Shown here: positions 44,644 to 54,079 of the stretch, one piece after another | Layout: every line of letters begins with the position of its first letter | Numbering within the stretch: the first letter of the stretch is position 1 | From: Streptomyces sp. Act143 | GTDB taxonomy: Bacteria; Actinomycetota; Actinomycetes; Streptomycetales; Streptomycetaceae | Reading direction: 5' to 3' | DNA: 64,000 bases | Assembly: GCF_003143935.1 (NCBI RefSeq) | Contig: NZ_QFRX01000001.1 | Span: 1,867 to 65,866 of the forward strand | Translations under genes and position numbers: made by a program | Notes under the pieces: generated by a model | Database searches by the model: none | The model's input: only the letters and a program-made list of their open reading frames with translations | What the model was told of the DNA's origin: nothing

Positions 44644-45039
44644 ATGGCACGCGATACAGCTGAAGCAGAGCTGGGGATGAACGGGATCACGTTTCCTGCC
44701 TGGCGCGGAAAGCACTATGTAACGCTGGCTGAGCTCCTGGTTCGCCTCGGCAGCTTCGGCCTGGACCTGACCTGGCGCATCGAGTTCGACGAGATCGTCG
44801 ACCCTCGGTGTGTCGAGATGAAGAGACGGTACGCCGACGTCGGCATGGACACGATGACCTTGTTGTCCCTGACGACGCCCTTCCTCCAGTTGATCGACGC
44901 CGAAGCACGGGGGTTTGCAGGGGACGAGCTGGTGCTCGTCCTGACCGAATTCGACAGCTCCTCCTGGGACGTCAGGGCTGTCGACGAGCGCGTGCTCAGC
45001 GAACTTCGCCACCACTTTCCGGGTGCCGAGGATCTCTGA
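44644..45039 (+). CDS. Hypothetical protein
   Basis: 131 residues, ATG at 44644 preceded by GAAGGAGG. Begins MARDTAEAELGMNGITFPAW and is acidic, with no membrane segment. The strong ribosome site and codon use support a real gene. The size and acidity would suit an immunity protein, but that is a guess. Its 3' end overlaps an IS5 transposase remnant on the other strand. Confidence 0.65.
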   Translation: MARDTAEAELGMNGITFPAWRGKHYVTLAELLVRLGSFGLDLTWRIEFDEIVDPRCVEMKRRYADVGMDTMTLLSLTTPFLQLIDAEARGFAGDELVLVLTEFDSSSWDVRAVDERVLSELRHHFPGAEDL

Positions 45040-45670
45040 ACGAGGCACTTCCCTGCGGACGCGGCCATAGGCGGATTGCCACCACGGTGACCGTCCCGTG
45101 GAAGACATACGCCCGCTTGTCGAAGCGTGTGGCGACGGCGCGGAAGTTCTTGAGCCGGTTGATGGCCCGCTCAACTTCGTTCCGGCGGCGGCAGATCGCC
45201 TTGTCGAACCCTGTGGGCCGACCGCCTCGACTGCCGCGGCGCCGACGCTTGGCCCGCTGGTCTCTCGGCTCGGGGATCGTGTGCTTGATCTGACGTCTGC
45301 GCAGGTGACGCCGGATACGTCGTGACGAGTACGCCTTATCGCCCCCGATATGGTCGGGCCCGGTACGCGGTCGTCCACCAGCCTGCCGGGGCACGCGGAT
45401 CTCTTCCAGGACGGGAATCATCTGCGATGCGTCCCCCCCCCGGCCGGGTGTGACGACAAACCCGAGTGGGCGACATCCGCCTTCCCCGGCAAGGTGGATC
45501 TTGCTTTTGAGTCCCTCTCGCGAGCGTCCCAGCGCCTCAACGGAACGATGACGTGCCGGGCTCCTGTGCCGACCCGGGATTCTGGGGGCCTTGGTGGAGG
45601 TCCCGCCAGGGGAGGCCGGTCCGCTGCCGGAACAGGATGCCGTTGATCACCCGACGGTGCGACAGCGACG
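44996..45670 (-). pseudogene. IS5-type transposase relic
   Basis: HRRVINGILFRQRTGLPWRD (near 45650) marks the N-terminal part. Then, after a large deletion, ALGRSREGLKSKIHLAGEGG, MIPVLEEIRVPRQAGGRP, GGDKAYSSRRIRRHLRRR and the Glu motif NEVERAINRLKNFRAVATR run in one frame to the stop at 44996. The catalytic region between is lost, so it is inactive. The stretch 45671-46147 shows no recognisable gene. Confidence 0.8.
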
Positions 45671-46147
45671 ACAGACAGAAACGACGAAACCCGCAGCGCA
45701 GATTCGACCGGGGCGCACCATGCCCCCACCGCCCCCACCACCCCCGCCCGCAGAGCCGTCGTCGCCTTCCTCGCCTTCCTCGCCGCCGCGGTCCTGGGAG
45801 CGGCGTAGCTCATGGGCTGGAGATGGAGGGCAGCTCGGTGAGTGTGGGCGCATGCTGGAGCACGGTCTCCCAGGGGCGCCGTGCTCGGCCGTGACCCGGC
45901 AGGACTCTTGTGCTGCGGTTGCAGGGGTCGTGAGTTGAACCTGCCCGCGAGCCGCTGCCTCGGCTCAGGGCGGCGATGAACCACCTCCTCGGCCTGGTCG
46001 TCGCAGGTGTTGATCGTGCCTGCTGAGCCTCGGTGGGTGCCGCTCCCAGCCGCCGCGCAGCATGCTCGGCGCCCAGCCCGGCCTGGTTTGCCTGGCCTCG
46101 GAGTAGGTGGCCAGGGGGACACGAGCCGGGCGCCGGGTACGCAGGTG

Positions 46148-46395
46148 TCAGCCTGCCGGTGCGAACGCGGTGATGGCGTCGGCGAGGGCGGCGGGGGCTT
46201 CGAGCGGGATCAAGTGACCGGTGTGGGGGATGACCACGAGGTCGGTCTGGGGGAGGTAGGGAACCAGGTTGTCGCGGAGCACCTCGGCGGGCTCCACCTG
46301 GTCGTGTTCTCCGGCGATGACCAGGGCGGGCACGTTGACCCTGCCGGTGTGCTCGGTGATGTCCTGCACGATGCCGTGATTCCGACGGCAGTGAA
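46148..46395 (-). pseudogene. Alpha/beta hydrolase C-terminal fragment
   Basis: VNVPALVIAGEHDQVEPAEV, then VVIPHTGHLIPLEAPAALAD, is the acid and histidine end of an alpha/beta hydrolase. The N-terminal two thirds with the nucleophile are absent; upstream in a shifted frame is RHMFTAVGITAS. Not functional. Confidence 0.7.
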
Positions 46396-46763
46396 CATGT
46401 GGCGGCCGGTTGGGGTGCAGCCGACCGCGCCTGCGATGTGTATGAGGCTGCTGAGCGGCCGCTGGAACCGGTCGGCGTCTGGGCGGATGCTGACCTTGGC
46501 CTCGGGCGGGTCCTGCTCTCAGATACGTGTGTTGAGTGCGTTCAGGTCGGGGAGGGGCGAGATCCGCCGACGGCGGCCCCGGACGATCATTACGTCACGC
46601 GGGAGGGGGTGGATCCCGGCTGCGGTGCAACCCGAGCCCACTGCAGTCTCTTTCAATACTCAACATGCCCTATGAACTGGACATTCGCTCACGCGATGAG
46701 TTTTGGCTGAAATTGCTTGCAACGATTTGCATCGTGTTTTCAACGCGTCTGAGAATGCGTGAC

Positions 46764-47102
46764 ATGACGACACACATCGCACGGATAACACGTCATGCAG
46801 CTCTCGCCGTCGTGGCCACAGCGGGTCTCTTGCTGAGCACGGCCCGCCCTGCGGGGGCGGCCACCGAAGTACTGGCTCCGCAGTGCGTGGAGTATCACCA
46901 GAGCTGGCGTTACACCGATGTCCACAACGGCTGTCAGGACACCGTCGCCGTCACGGTTGAGTACACGAACGACCAGTGGGCCCCTTGCCGTGTCATAGAA
47001 GCCGGCGGCTGGGTGACGTTCTCCGGATACGGCCCCAACGGCAACTACGTGACGGGGCTGTGGACGTGCGTCCCGGATCGTGCAAGTGCAGACAACCTCT
47101 GA
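46764..47102 (+). CDS. Secreted alpha-amylase inhibitor, tendamistat family
   Basis: 112 residues from ATG 46764 (an ATG at 46755 is also possible). A signal peptide covers about residues 1-33 (ALAVVATAGLLLSTARPAGA). The mature part has the tendamistat hallmark SWRY (47-50), whose Trp-Arg-Tyr inserts into the amylase active site, and four cysteines at 41, 57, 75 and 102. The spacings 16-18-27 nearly equal those of tendamistat (16-18-28), so the same two disulfides are expected. It should block animal-type GH13 alpha-amylases. Single gene in a region of relics. Confidence 0.85.
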   Translation: MTTHIARITRHAALAVVATAGLLLSTARPAGAATEVLAPQCVEYHQSWRYTDVHNGCQDTVAVTVEYTNDQWAPCRVIEAGGWVTFSGYGPNGNYVTGLWTCVPDRASADNL

Positions 47103-47299
47103 CCTTCGCCCCAACAGCACCCAGGCAGTTCTCTTTTCGATCAGTTAGTCGTTGATCAGCAGCGGGGCCACCTGGGCTGCGAAGGTGGACAGCCGACAGC
47201 ACGTCCGTGCGGGGGTGGTCGTGTTGATGAGGACGTGTTGAGCCAGGTGTCATTTCAGTCGGTGTGATCCTGCGGTGGCAGTCTGGGGTGATGACTGCT

Positions 47300-47800
47300 G
47301 CGCGGTGGGCGCTCGCATGCTGTTCGTGGCCGCGCCGACGATCGCCTCCGTGGTGGCCGCGCCTTGTGCTTGGTCCACCCGCGGCCGCCCTGCACGTACC
47401 GATTGGCCAGAGGCCGCAACGCCAGGCCCTCGATCCCGACGACAGGGTAGTCGGCCAGTCAGCGGTACGCATGGACTGGGGCGGTCGTGGTCGGGCACAG
47501 CGACCAGGCGCCGCCAGAGCGTGCTTGAGGAACACTCTCTCCAGGGGGCGCGGCGTTCGCGGCAGGATTGGACGGTCAGGTAGGTCCTGGCCGTGCTCGC
47601 GGAACAGGCCGAACGCGACCAGGCGCGCAGAACCCCGCGGCCGCGCGCTGGCTGCGGTTGCGCCGCGGCGGTCCATGCGCCGCTGGAGACCCTCGAAGGC
47701 GAGCCGGCCCTGCTTCCGCACAACGAACTCGCAGTCGACCACGGTATCGTCCGGCGGCCGGCGGACCGGCTGTTCGGTCTCCGGGAACGCCCAGGTCGGT
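47300..47800 (-). pseudogene. ATP-dependent DNA ligase domain relic
   Basis: PPDDTVVDCEFVVRKQGRLA then FEGLQRRMDRRGA and ARLVAFGLFREHG follow the adenylation domain of Streptomyces ATP-dependent ligases (DGELVVWxxGRLAFExLQxRL). In another frame ATTEAIVGAATNS matches the TxEAIVGAVTGS region of the OB-domain junction. The N-terminal lysine motif is missing and frames are broken. The surroundings 47103-47300 and 47801-48279 hold no recognised gene. Confidence 0.6.
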
Positions 47801-48279
47801 CGGGGCTGTTGGGGCTGCCATCAGGCGTACCTTGGAGCGAGCGGTGCGCCCCTGCCTGGTCGGCTCCCGCACGCCCCGCCTCGCGCCCCGCAGTGCTGGT
47901 GGTGCTGGCCCGCGCTGTCGGGGTGAGCCGGCCGACCTGTGCATCGTCGAACACGAGCCGTTGCGTCAGCTGGGCACCTTCACCGGGCTCAGCAGGGTGC
48001 AGATGGGGCGGGGGCTGGCGATGTCGGAGGTCACTTACCGGGAGCCGGAGACGCCGGGGCTCGTGGCACCGGGTCGGGGAGTGGTGGAGCCGGGGAGTCG
48101 GGGCGCGGTCCCTCGATGTGGCTGCGAAGTACCCCCCGAAATCGGCGCCGGCCGAACCCGGGGATCCGTGGTGGATCTTCGGGCTCGGCCATGTGACTCA
48201 GGGAGGTAGGCGTGCCAGCCGCTTCACGCACCCCTATTCGTGGCGGCTGCTCACCCGCCTGGGGCAGGGACAGCCGGGG

Positions 48280-49296
48280 TCAACGGCTGCCGTGCAGGGC
48301 GAGGATGGGGCTGATGCCCGGCCTGCCCGCGTTGATGCCCAGGATGTCATTGATGTTCCGATAGGTGCGGTTGTCGATGGTGACCGTGGCGTTGCGGACG
48401 GAGCCGTCCAGGTCGCGATGGGCCAGCCTGGACAGATCGGACCAGCGCAGTTCCAGCTGCCGGCCGAACTCTCCCAGGTGTGCCGGGTTGTGGTTCTGCG
48501 GGTCCGAAGCGTCTCCGCCGTTGCCGATGGCGGCGCTGACTCGTCGCTGGATCCAGCCGAACCGCGTGGCTTCCGAAGTCGCACCGATCAGGAAGGCCAG
48601 GTCCCGGCGCAGAGCGTTCGGGAGCAGAGGCGCGGTGTCAATCAGGGAGTTGACCGCGCCCATGATCTGGTAGGACCGGTATTCCCGGTTCACCCGGGCG
48701 TTGCCCGGGTCCAGGGACGGGTAGTTGCCGCGGTAGCCGAGGTTCTGGAAGAGCGGGGCGGTGCGCAGGCCGTTGGCCTGCCGGTACAGCTCGCTCAGGT
48801 TCGTGCGCAGAACGGGGTCGCTGACACCCTGCCCCGGGCTGCTGTCGCTGAACTGGTAGTGGCGGTTGCGGGAGCTGAACCCCACGAGGTAGAGGTTGGC
48901 GGCGTTGAAGTACAACGCCAGATGGCTTTCGGACGGTCCGGCAAGGTTGGTCCAGACGTGGACCTGGATGATGCGGTCCCGCGTACCGCTCTGCTGGGTG
49001 TCGTACAGCTGGCCGAGCGTGCTTTGGCCGCCGATCAGCGTACCGGCCTGGGTGCGGAGGTCTTGGATGAACCGGTTGTAGGCATGCGCGCGGCTGTAAG
49101 CAGCCGAAGTTCCCACTTCGTCGCTCTGGAAGTTCTCCATGTGCCAATCGAGCGTGGTCCAGCAAGGGTTTTGCGCGGGCTGTGCCTGTGCCCGTGTGGC
49201 GCCCGTGGAGACGAGGGTGCAGATGGCGAGCAGAGCCAGGAGCAGTGTGCCCAGCGTTCTGCCCGCGCGACGGAGGGCGGTGGTCGGGTGTGTCAA
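48280..49296 (-). CDS. Secreted ribosome-inactivating protein (rRNA N-glycosidase) homologue
   Basis: 338 residues from TTG 49294-49296, which has GGGGGAA upstream; a GTG at 49335 would add 13 residues. A signal peptide (LGTLLLALLAICTLVSTGA) ends near AQA. The RIP fold is indicated by AYNRFIQDLRTQAG, LALYFNAANLYLVGFSS and the active-site helix FLIGATSEATRFGWIQ, whose Glu242 and Arg245 match the catalytic Glu-x-x-Arg of ricin-type enzymes. Further on, LELRWSDLSRL supplies the conserved Trp. RIPs remove adenine from the sarcin-ricin loop of 28S rRNA. Streptomyces coelicolor has one active homologue (SCO7092). Here export suggests action on eukaryotic neighbours. Confidence 0.82.
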   Translation of the reverse strand: MTHPTTALRRAGRTLGTLLLALLAICTLVSTGATRAQAQPAQNPCWTTLDWHMENFQSDEVGTSAAYSRAHAYNRFIQDLRTQAGTLIGGQSTLGQLYDTQQSGTRDRIIQVHVWTNLAGPSESHLALYFNAANLYLVGFSSRNRHYQFSDSSPGQGVSDPVLRTNLSELYRQANGLRTAPLFQNLGYRGNYPSLDPGNARVNREYRSYQIMGAVNSLIDTAPLLPNALRRDLAFLIGATSEATRFGWIQRRVSAAIGNGGDASDPQNHNPAHLGEFGRQLELRWSDLSRLAHRDLDGSVRNATVTIDNRTYRNINDILGINAGRPGISPILALHGSR

Positions 49297-49339
49297 GGTG
49301 TTCCCCCATGACTTGATCCGCGCAGGTATGCGCACGGTG

Positions 49340-49921
49340 ATGTTTCACGCGTCATGCCCGTCCGGGGGTCAGACCGGAAGGGGATGTCGCGAGACCGGAC
49401 AGCAAGGCGAGGCCACTACGTCCCACCCCACCCGGCCCTGCAGGAGCGGGAGAGGCATACCCCGGTGAGGGTGGTGGCGGCTTCTTCCTCTGGCTTCAGC
49501 CAACCCGCTGCGCGGCACACGGACCAGGAAATTCCACCCGCAAGAATGCGCAGCACCTACTTCTGCGGGTCGCAGTGATCGTGTGGACGTGCGCCAGCGT
49601 CCTGACGATCAGGCAAACCGAACCAGAAGGCGGGTCAGGGTAGGGCTTCGCCGGTCGCCTGAGCGCGGCCGGGCGGCAAGAACCATCCGATGGTCGACGG
49701 GCACGGCAAGCCTTTCGTCCTCACCCTGTACCGCGGTGCTCAGCCCGGGGCAGTCGCACTGTCACTCGGGAAACGGAGAGCGGTTGACCTTACTGTCGGC
49801 AGGTCGGCGGCAGTCGGACGTAACCGCCGGTGAGCGCTCGTGCGGTCCTCCGCACGTTTCTCGGCCGGTTGACGTATGAGGTACGCGCAGGCGGTTCGCG
49901 ATGGCATCGACCCGCGTGTTT
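49340..49921. other. Intergenic region, no recognised gene
   Basis: About 580 bp between the divergent RIP gene and STAND regulator. It must hold both promoters. No convincing coding sequence was seen on either strand. Confidence 0.4.
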
Positions 49922-49958
49922 CGCCTGCAAAAGTAGTTCGTGCATACTTTTGCAGGCG
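49922..49958. promoter_or_regulatory. Perfect 14-bp inverted repeat upstream of the STAND regulator
   Basis: CGCCTGCAAAAGTA and TACTTTTGCAGGCG separated by 9 nt, 47 bp before the regulator start. Unusually AT-rich in its core for this genome. It could be an operator for the XRE-type protein that follows, or an RNA hairpin in its leader. Confidence 0.55.
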
Positions 49959-50004
49959 GAGTACAGCAGTCCGGCTGGGCCGCATGACCGGGGGATATAC
50001 GGAT

Positions 50005-52479
50005 ATGGACAGCGCTCCCGCCACGGGAGGCTTCGGGACGTTTCTGCGCCGTCTGCGGACGGAGGCCGGTCTGAGCCAGGAGGAACTGGCACATGCTGCG
50101 GGGGTGAGCGTGCGGGCGCTGGCGTACATGGAGCGCGGACACTCCCGCGGGCCGCAACGTCGCACTGTGCAGGCTCTGGCTGCCGCGCTGAAGCTCGACG
50201 CTACCGGTGCCCGGGACTTGGAACGGGCCGCGAGCCTGGGCCGCCCCCGTCCCCGTACTCGACCTGCACCGCAATCCGGACCCGCCACCGAGCAAGCCAC
50301 CGAAGGCACCCAGGGGCAGACCACCGGGGCCGGTAAACAGCCGGCTTCCGGGCGGAGTACCGGGTATGCCGCCGGAACGAATACGGGGCCGATCGCGGAA
50401 CCGGTCGTACCGAACGCCCTCGCACTGCCCCGCGATCTGCGCGACTTCACCGCCCGAGGCCCAGCCCTGACGCGGCTGCGGGAGCTGGCGGTGGACCTCG
50501 ATCCGGCCCATCCGCCGGTCGCGGTGATCTGCGGGCAGCCGGGACTGGGCAAGACCGCTTTCGCCGTGCACGCCGCCCACGCCCTGACCCCCCACTTCCC
50601 CGACGGGCAGTTCGCCGTCGACCTGCGCGGTATGGACGCCAGACCGACTCAGCCGCGTGACGCCCTCGCCCGGCTGCTGCGGGCGCTGGGGATGGCCGAG
50701 GGGACCATACCCACCGACACCGAGGACCGCTGCGGTCTGCTGCGGTCCGCGCTGCGCGACCGACGGGTGCTGCTTCTGCTGGACAACGCTGCCGACGAGG
50801 AGCAGGTACGTCCGCTGCTGCCCGCCCAGGGCCCCTCGCTCACCCTGGTCACCAGCCGGCACGCTCTGGCCGGTCTGGAAGCGGTCCATCGCACCGAACT
50901 CGCCCTGCTGCGCCGTGAGGAAGCGGTCGAGTTGCTCACCCGCATCGTCGGCCCCGAGCGCGTACATCGGGAAAGCCAGGCCGCCCGTGACCTCGCGGAC
51001 CTGTGTGGGAACCTTCCTCTGGCGGTCCGTATCGCGGGGCAGCGTCTGGCCTGCCGACCCGGCGAGAGCATCGCCAAACTCGTCACCCAACTCGCCGCTC
51101 ACGAACGCCGTCTGGACACCCTGCGCGCCGGCTCCCTCCAGGTGAGGACCGCCTTCGACCTGTCCTACCGGCAGCTCAGCCCGGCCACCCGTACCGTCTT
51201 TCGCCGTGCCTCCCTCGCCGCAGGGCCCGACTTCAGTCCCGAGACCCTGGCGCTGCTGGCCGACCTGCCCCTGCCTCAGGCCGCCCACTGCGCGCAGGAC
51301 CTCACCGATGCCGGGCTGTTGCAGCCCCACCCCATAGCCGACCGCTACCGTTTCCACGATCTGCTCGCCCTGTTCGCCGGTGAGCAGGTGACCGAGGAGG
51401 ACGAGCCGGCGCAGATCGAGGCCGCCCGAGAGCGGACCGACCGGTGGACGTTGCGCCGGGCCACCGCCGCCGCGCTGCTTTTCGACGCCGAACACCGCCA
51501 CGACGCCGGCAACTCGGATCCCGACCCGTTCACCGCGCCCGGCGACCGTGAAGAGGCCCACACCTGGTTGGAAGCGGAGCGGGCCCAGTGGCTCGCGGCC
51601 CTGACCCGGGCCCAGGCAGACGGCCGGCACCGGGAGGTCGTCGAGGCGGCGGAGGCCATGCACTGGTTCTCCGACCGCACCCTGCACTGGGAACTGTGGG
51701 CGGAGGTGTTCCGGCGATCCGTCGACTCTGCCCGCGCGTTGCGCAGCAAGCGGGACGAGGCCGTCCACCTCAACTATCTGGCCTGGGCCTACAACGTCTG
51801 CCTCTACGACCATGTCTCGGCGCTGACCACGGCCGAAGCCGCCTTGGACGTGGCCCGCGAGATCGACGACCGCCTGCAGGTCGGCTGGGCGCTGAACTAC
51901 GCGGCCGAAGCGCTCCACCGGCTCGGGCGGGTCGAGGAGTCCATCACCCGGCTCCAGGAAGCGGCCGACCAACTCGGCCGGCACGACGACGCACGAAGTC
52001 GCCTCGCCGAGCTCTCCACTCTCAACAGTCTGGGCCGCCATCTGCGTCAGGGCGGCCGCGCCGAGGAGGCCCTGACCATCCACCGGCGCAGCGAGGCCAT
52101 CTGCAGCGCCGGCGTACCCGACAAGTCCCCCGACCTGATCGGCCTCTATCTTGCGTCGGCCCGGCAGCACATCGGCAACGACCTCGCGGCGCTGAACCGC
52201 TGGGCCGAGGCCGAGGCCCCGCTGCGATTCGCGGTAGCCCGCTTCGATACGGGGCGGATGCCGGCCTGGTGCGAACCGGCCCGCCTCGACCTCGGCCGTG
52301 TCCTGCGCCGGCTCGACCGTCACCAGGAGGCTCAGGAAACCCTGACGGCTGCCCACGAGGCTCTCACCAGGCTGAATCACCCCCGCCAAATCGAAGCCGC
52401 CGCCGAACTGGCCAAACTGCGGACGCCGGCAGAACGCACCGAGGGCACGGGGCCGACGAGATCCGTACGAGGCCGGTGA
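50005..52479 (+). CDS. XRE-NB-ARC-TPR STAND-type regulator
   Basis: 824 residues from ATG 50005 (MDSAPATGGFGTFLRRL); ATG 49984 is an alternative. Residues about 8-65 are an XRE HTH (LRTEAGLSQEELAHAAGVSV). After a Pro/Thr-rich linker comes an NB-ARC ATPase: P-loop AVICGQPGLGKTAFAVHAA, Walker B RRVLLLLDNAADEEQ, sensor LTLVTSRHAL and the ARC domain with GNLPLAVRIAGQRL. The C-terminal 280 residues are TPR repeats (YLAWAYNVCLYDHVSALTTA and others). This is AfsR-like without the SARP activation domain. STAND proteins of this layout act as switches for secondary metabolism or phage defence. Its target is unknown. Confidence 0.9.
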   Translation: MDSAPATGGFGTFLRRLRTEAGLSQEELAHAAGVSVRALAYMERGHSRGPQRRTVQALAAALKLDATGARDLERAASLGRPRPRTRPAPQSGPATEQATEGTQGQTTGAGKQPASGRSTGYAAGTNTGPIAEPVVPNALALPRDLRDFTARGPALTRLRELAVDLDPAHPPVAVICGQPGLGKTAFAVHAAHALTPHFPDGQFAVDLRGMDARPTQPRDALARLLRALGMAEGTIPTDTEDRCGLLRSALRDRRVLLLLDNAADEEQVRPLLPAQGPSLTLVTSRHALAGLEAVHRTELALLRREEAVELLTRIVGPERVHRESQAARDLADLCGNLPLAVRIAGQRLACRPGESIAKLVTQLAAHERRLDTLRAGSLQVRTAFDLSYRQLSPATRTVFRRASLAAGPDFSPETLALLADLPLPQAAHCAQDLTDAGLLQPHPIADRYRFHDLLALFAGEQVTEEDEPAQIEAARERTDRWTLRRATAAALLFDAEHRHDAGNSDPDPFTAPGDREEAHTWLEAERAQWLAALTRAQADGRHREVVEAAEAMHWFSDRTLHWELWAEVFRRSVDSARALRSKRDEAVHLNYLAWAYNVCLYDHVSALTTAEAALDVAREIDDRLQVGWALNYAAEALHRLGRVEESITRLQEAADQLGRHDDARSRLAELSTLNSLGRHLRQGGRAEEALTIHRRSEAICSAGVPDKSPDLIGLYLASARQHIGNDLAALNRWAEAEAPLRFAVARFDTGRMPAWCEPARLDLGRVLRRLDRHQEAQETLTAAHEALTRLNHPRQIEAAAELAKLRTPAERTEGTGPTRSVRGR

Positions 52480-52569
52480 AGACCAGGGCCCGGTAGGGGT
52501 CTCGACCTCAACGCCGAACTCCAGGACAGGGGTGTGGTGTCGGGGGAGTGAGAGGGGCACGGGTGCGGG

Positions 52570-53980
52570 GGCGTGTGACGGCGTATCGGAGCGGCGGTGG
52601 TTCATCGGTCATGCGGGTGCGGGTGCGGGTGCGGGTGCGGGTGCGGATCGGGCGTGGGTGGAACGGGTGGCCTGGCAGCTGATCGATGCCGGCCCTGAGG
52701 TGGAGCTGGCGTGCGGGGACTGGGAGGTGGGGGACAGCCTCCTCGCGAACGTGAGCGCAGCTCTCGCACGGGGCGGGACCCTGACCTTGTGCTCCCCGGC
52801 CTACTTCGACTCCGGGCCGCTCACAATGTCTGGAGTGGTACGTGATGCTGGCCCTGGGGAGAGGTTCGTCGGGGTGTGAATCGCGGAGACGGCGCCGCCC
52901 GTGCTGCGCCCGTTGATCGCGGTGGATCTGTTCGGTCTGGATGAGCAGGCGGCGCGTGCGGTGTTGCTGCGTGCGGTGAACGGCCCGTTCCGCCCCGGCC
53001 GCCCGTTCAGGGACTGCACGGGCGGGGGTGGGCAAGACCCAACTGGCGATCGAGTATGCGTACCGGTTCGCGGGTGAGTACAAGCTGGTGTGGTGGGTGC
53101 ATGGGAGAACCCCGCCCCAATTCCCGACCAACTCGCCGCCCTGTCTCTGCACAGGCACCGCCCCCGCAGACACACGGTCCGGCGAGGCAGTCTCTGCGCT
53201 GCTCGCTGAGCCGCGGACCCGCTCACGCAGGCTCCTTGTCGTCGACAACGCGAAGACCCCGACACCCTGACCCCGTTCCTGCCGGGCGGCTCCGGGCATG
53301 TGCTGATCACCACGCGCAAACCGAGCCGGTTGCCTTGCTGCGCGCTCAGGGTGCTGTCCTCATCGACGCGACGCCGACTTGATCGCCGCCACCCTGGACG
53401 ATCGACCTGCTGCTCGCCCTCGCACAGGGGGCCGCGTTCCTTCGTGGTCGGTTGTCGGCGACAGATCTGCGGGAGGAGCTGGCTGCGAGCCTGGTTGAGG
53501 TGATGGCCCAAGCCCCCCTCCCGGTGATCCGACTGCCCTGGCCCCGCAGGTACGCCTGACCCGCACCCGCCTGCAGACAGACCATCCTGGCGCTGGCGCG
53601 GTGATGGATGCGCTGGCCCTGCCGGCACCCGAACCCTTCCCCTTCACCTCCTGCGCCAGCCGTCTCCCCGACCAGGCTTCGGCATTACTGCGAGCGGCGG
53701 CGGGTTCGCGGCTGCGGGGGCGGGCGCGGCAGAGGCGGTGGCCCGGTACGGCCTGGCTCGCGACCAGGAAAGTCCCCATCAACTGCATCGTTGCTCCTCT
53801 CGGCACTGACGGCCAGCAGTCAGAGCAAGAGGCAACCGAGCCCATGGGTCGAGGCCCTGAGGGCCACGCTCCCACCGCCACCGAGGCCTGTCAGCAGCTT
53901 CACCACGGCAGTCCGGATAGACGTCAGGGATCAGGCGCAAGGGAGGGCTTCTCCGCACGTTCCCAGGATGTCGCTGGCGT
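52570..53980 (+). pseudogene. TIR-NB-ARC(-TPR) protein relic (FxsT-like)
   Basis: Starts as a TIR domain: RRWFIGHAGA, then after a GA-repeat expansion DRAWVERVAWQLIDAGPEVE. Frames then change: VLRPLIAVDLFGLDEQAARA, VGKTQLAIEYAYRFAGEYKL (P-loop), WWVHGRT, RLLVVDNA (Walker B), LPGGSGHVLITTRKPS (sensor), VRLTRTRLQTDHPGA and VARYGLA. Order and spacing match Streptomyces TIR-NB-ARC-TPR proteins, but at least five frameshifts are present. It directly follows the intact STAND regulator. Confidence 0.75.
52613..52646 (+). repeat. GCGGGT hexanucleotide tandem repeat
   Basis: Nearly six copies of GCGGGT in a row. In the TIR relic's frame they encode alternating Gly-Ala where the family has a short HAGAD turn, so the repeat is an expansion of a native GCGGGT unit by replication slippage. 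Confidence 0.85.
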
Positions 53981-54079
53981 CAACGGAGCAGCAGGCCGGA
54001 GGTGTGGCCCACAGTCACCGCTGAGCCGTCAGTGCCTTCCTGCCCCCCTGACGATCAACGATCGCCGCAGCGATGGTCG

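Noticed and set aside
45671..46147. Poly-Pro/poly-Gly reading near 45720-45790 as a cell-wall linker protein
   Set aside because: Low-complexity GC run with no signal peptide, start or ribosome site.
50005..52479. AfsR/SARP antibiotic regulator
   Set aside because: NB-ARC and TPR parts agree, but the N-terminus is an XRE HTH and there is no OmpR-type or BTAD domain.
52613..52646. GCGGGT repeats as a protein-coding GA-rich domain
   Set aside because: The surrounding TIR frame is broken soon after and the family has no such insert; slippage expansion is simpler.
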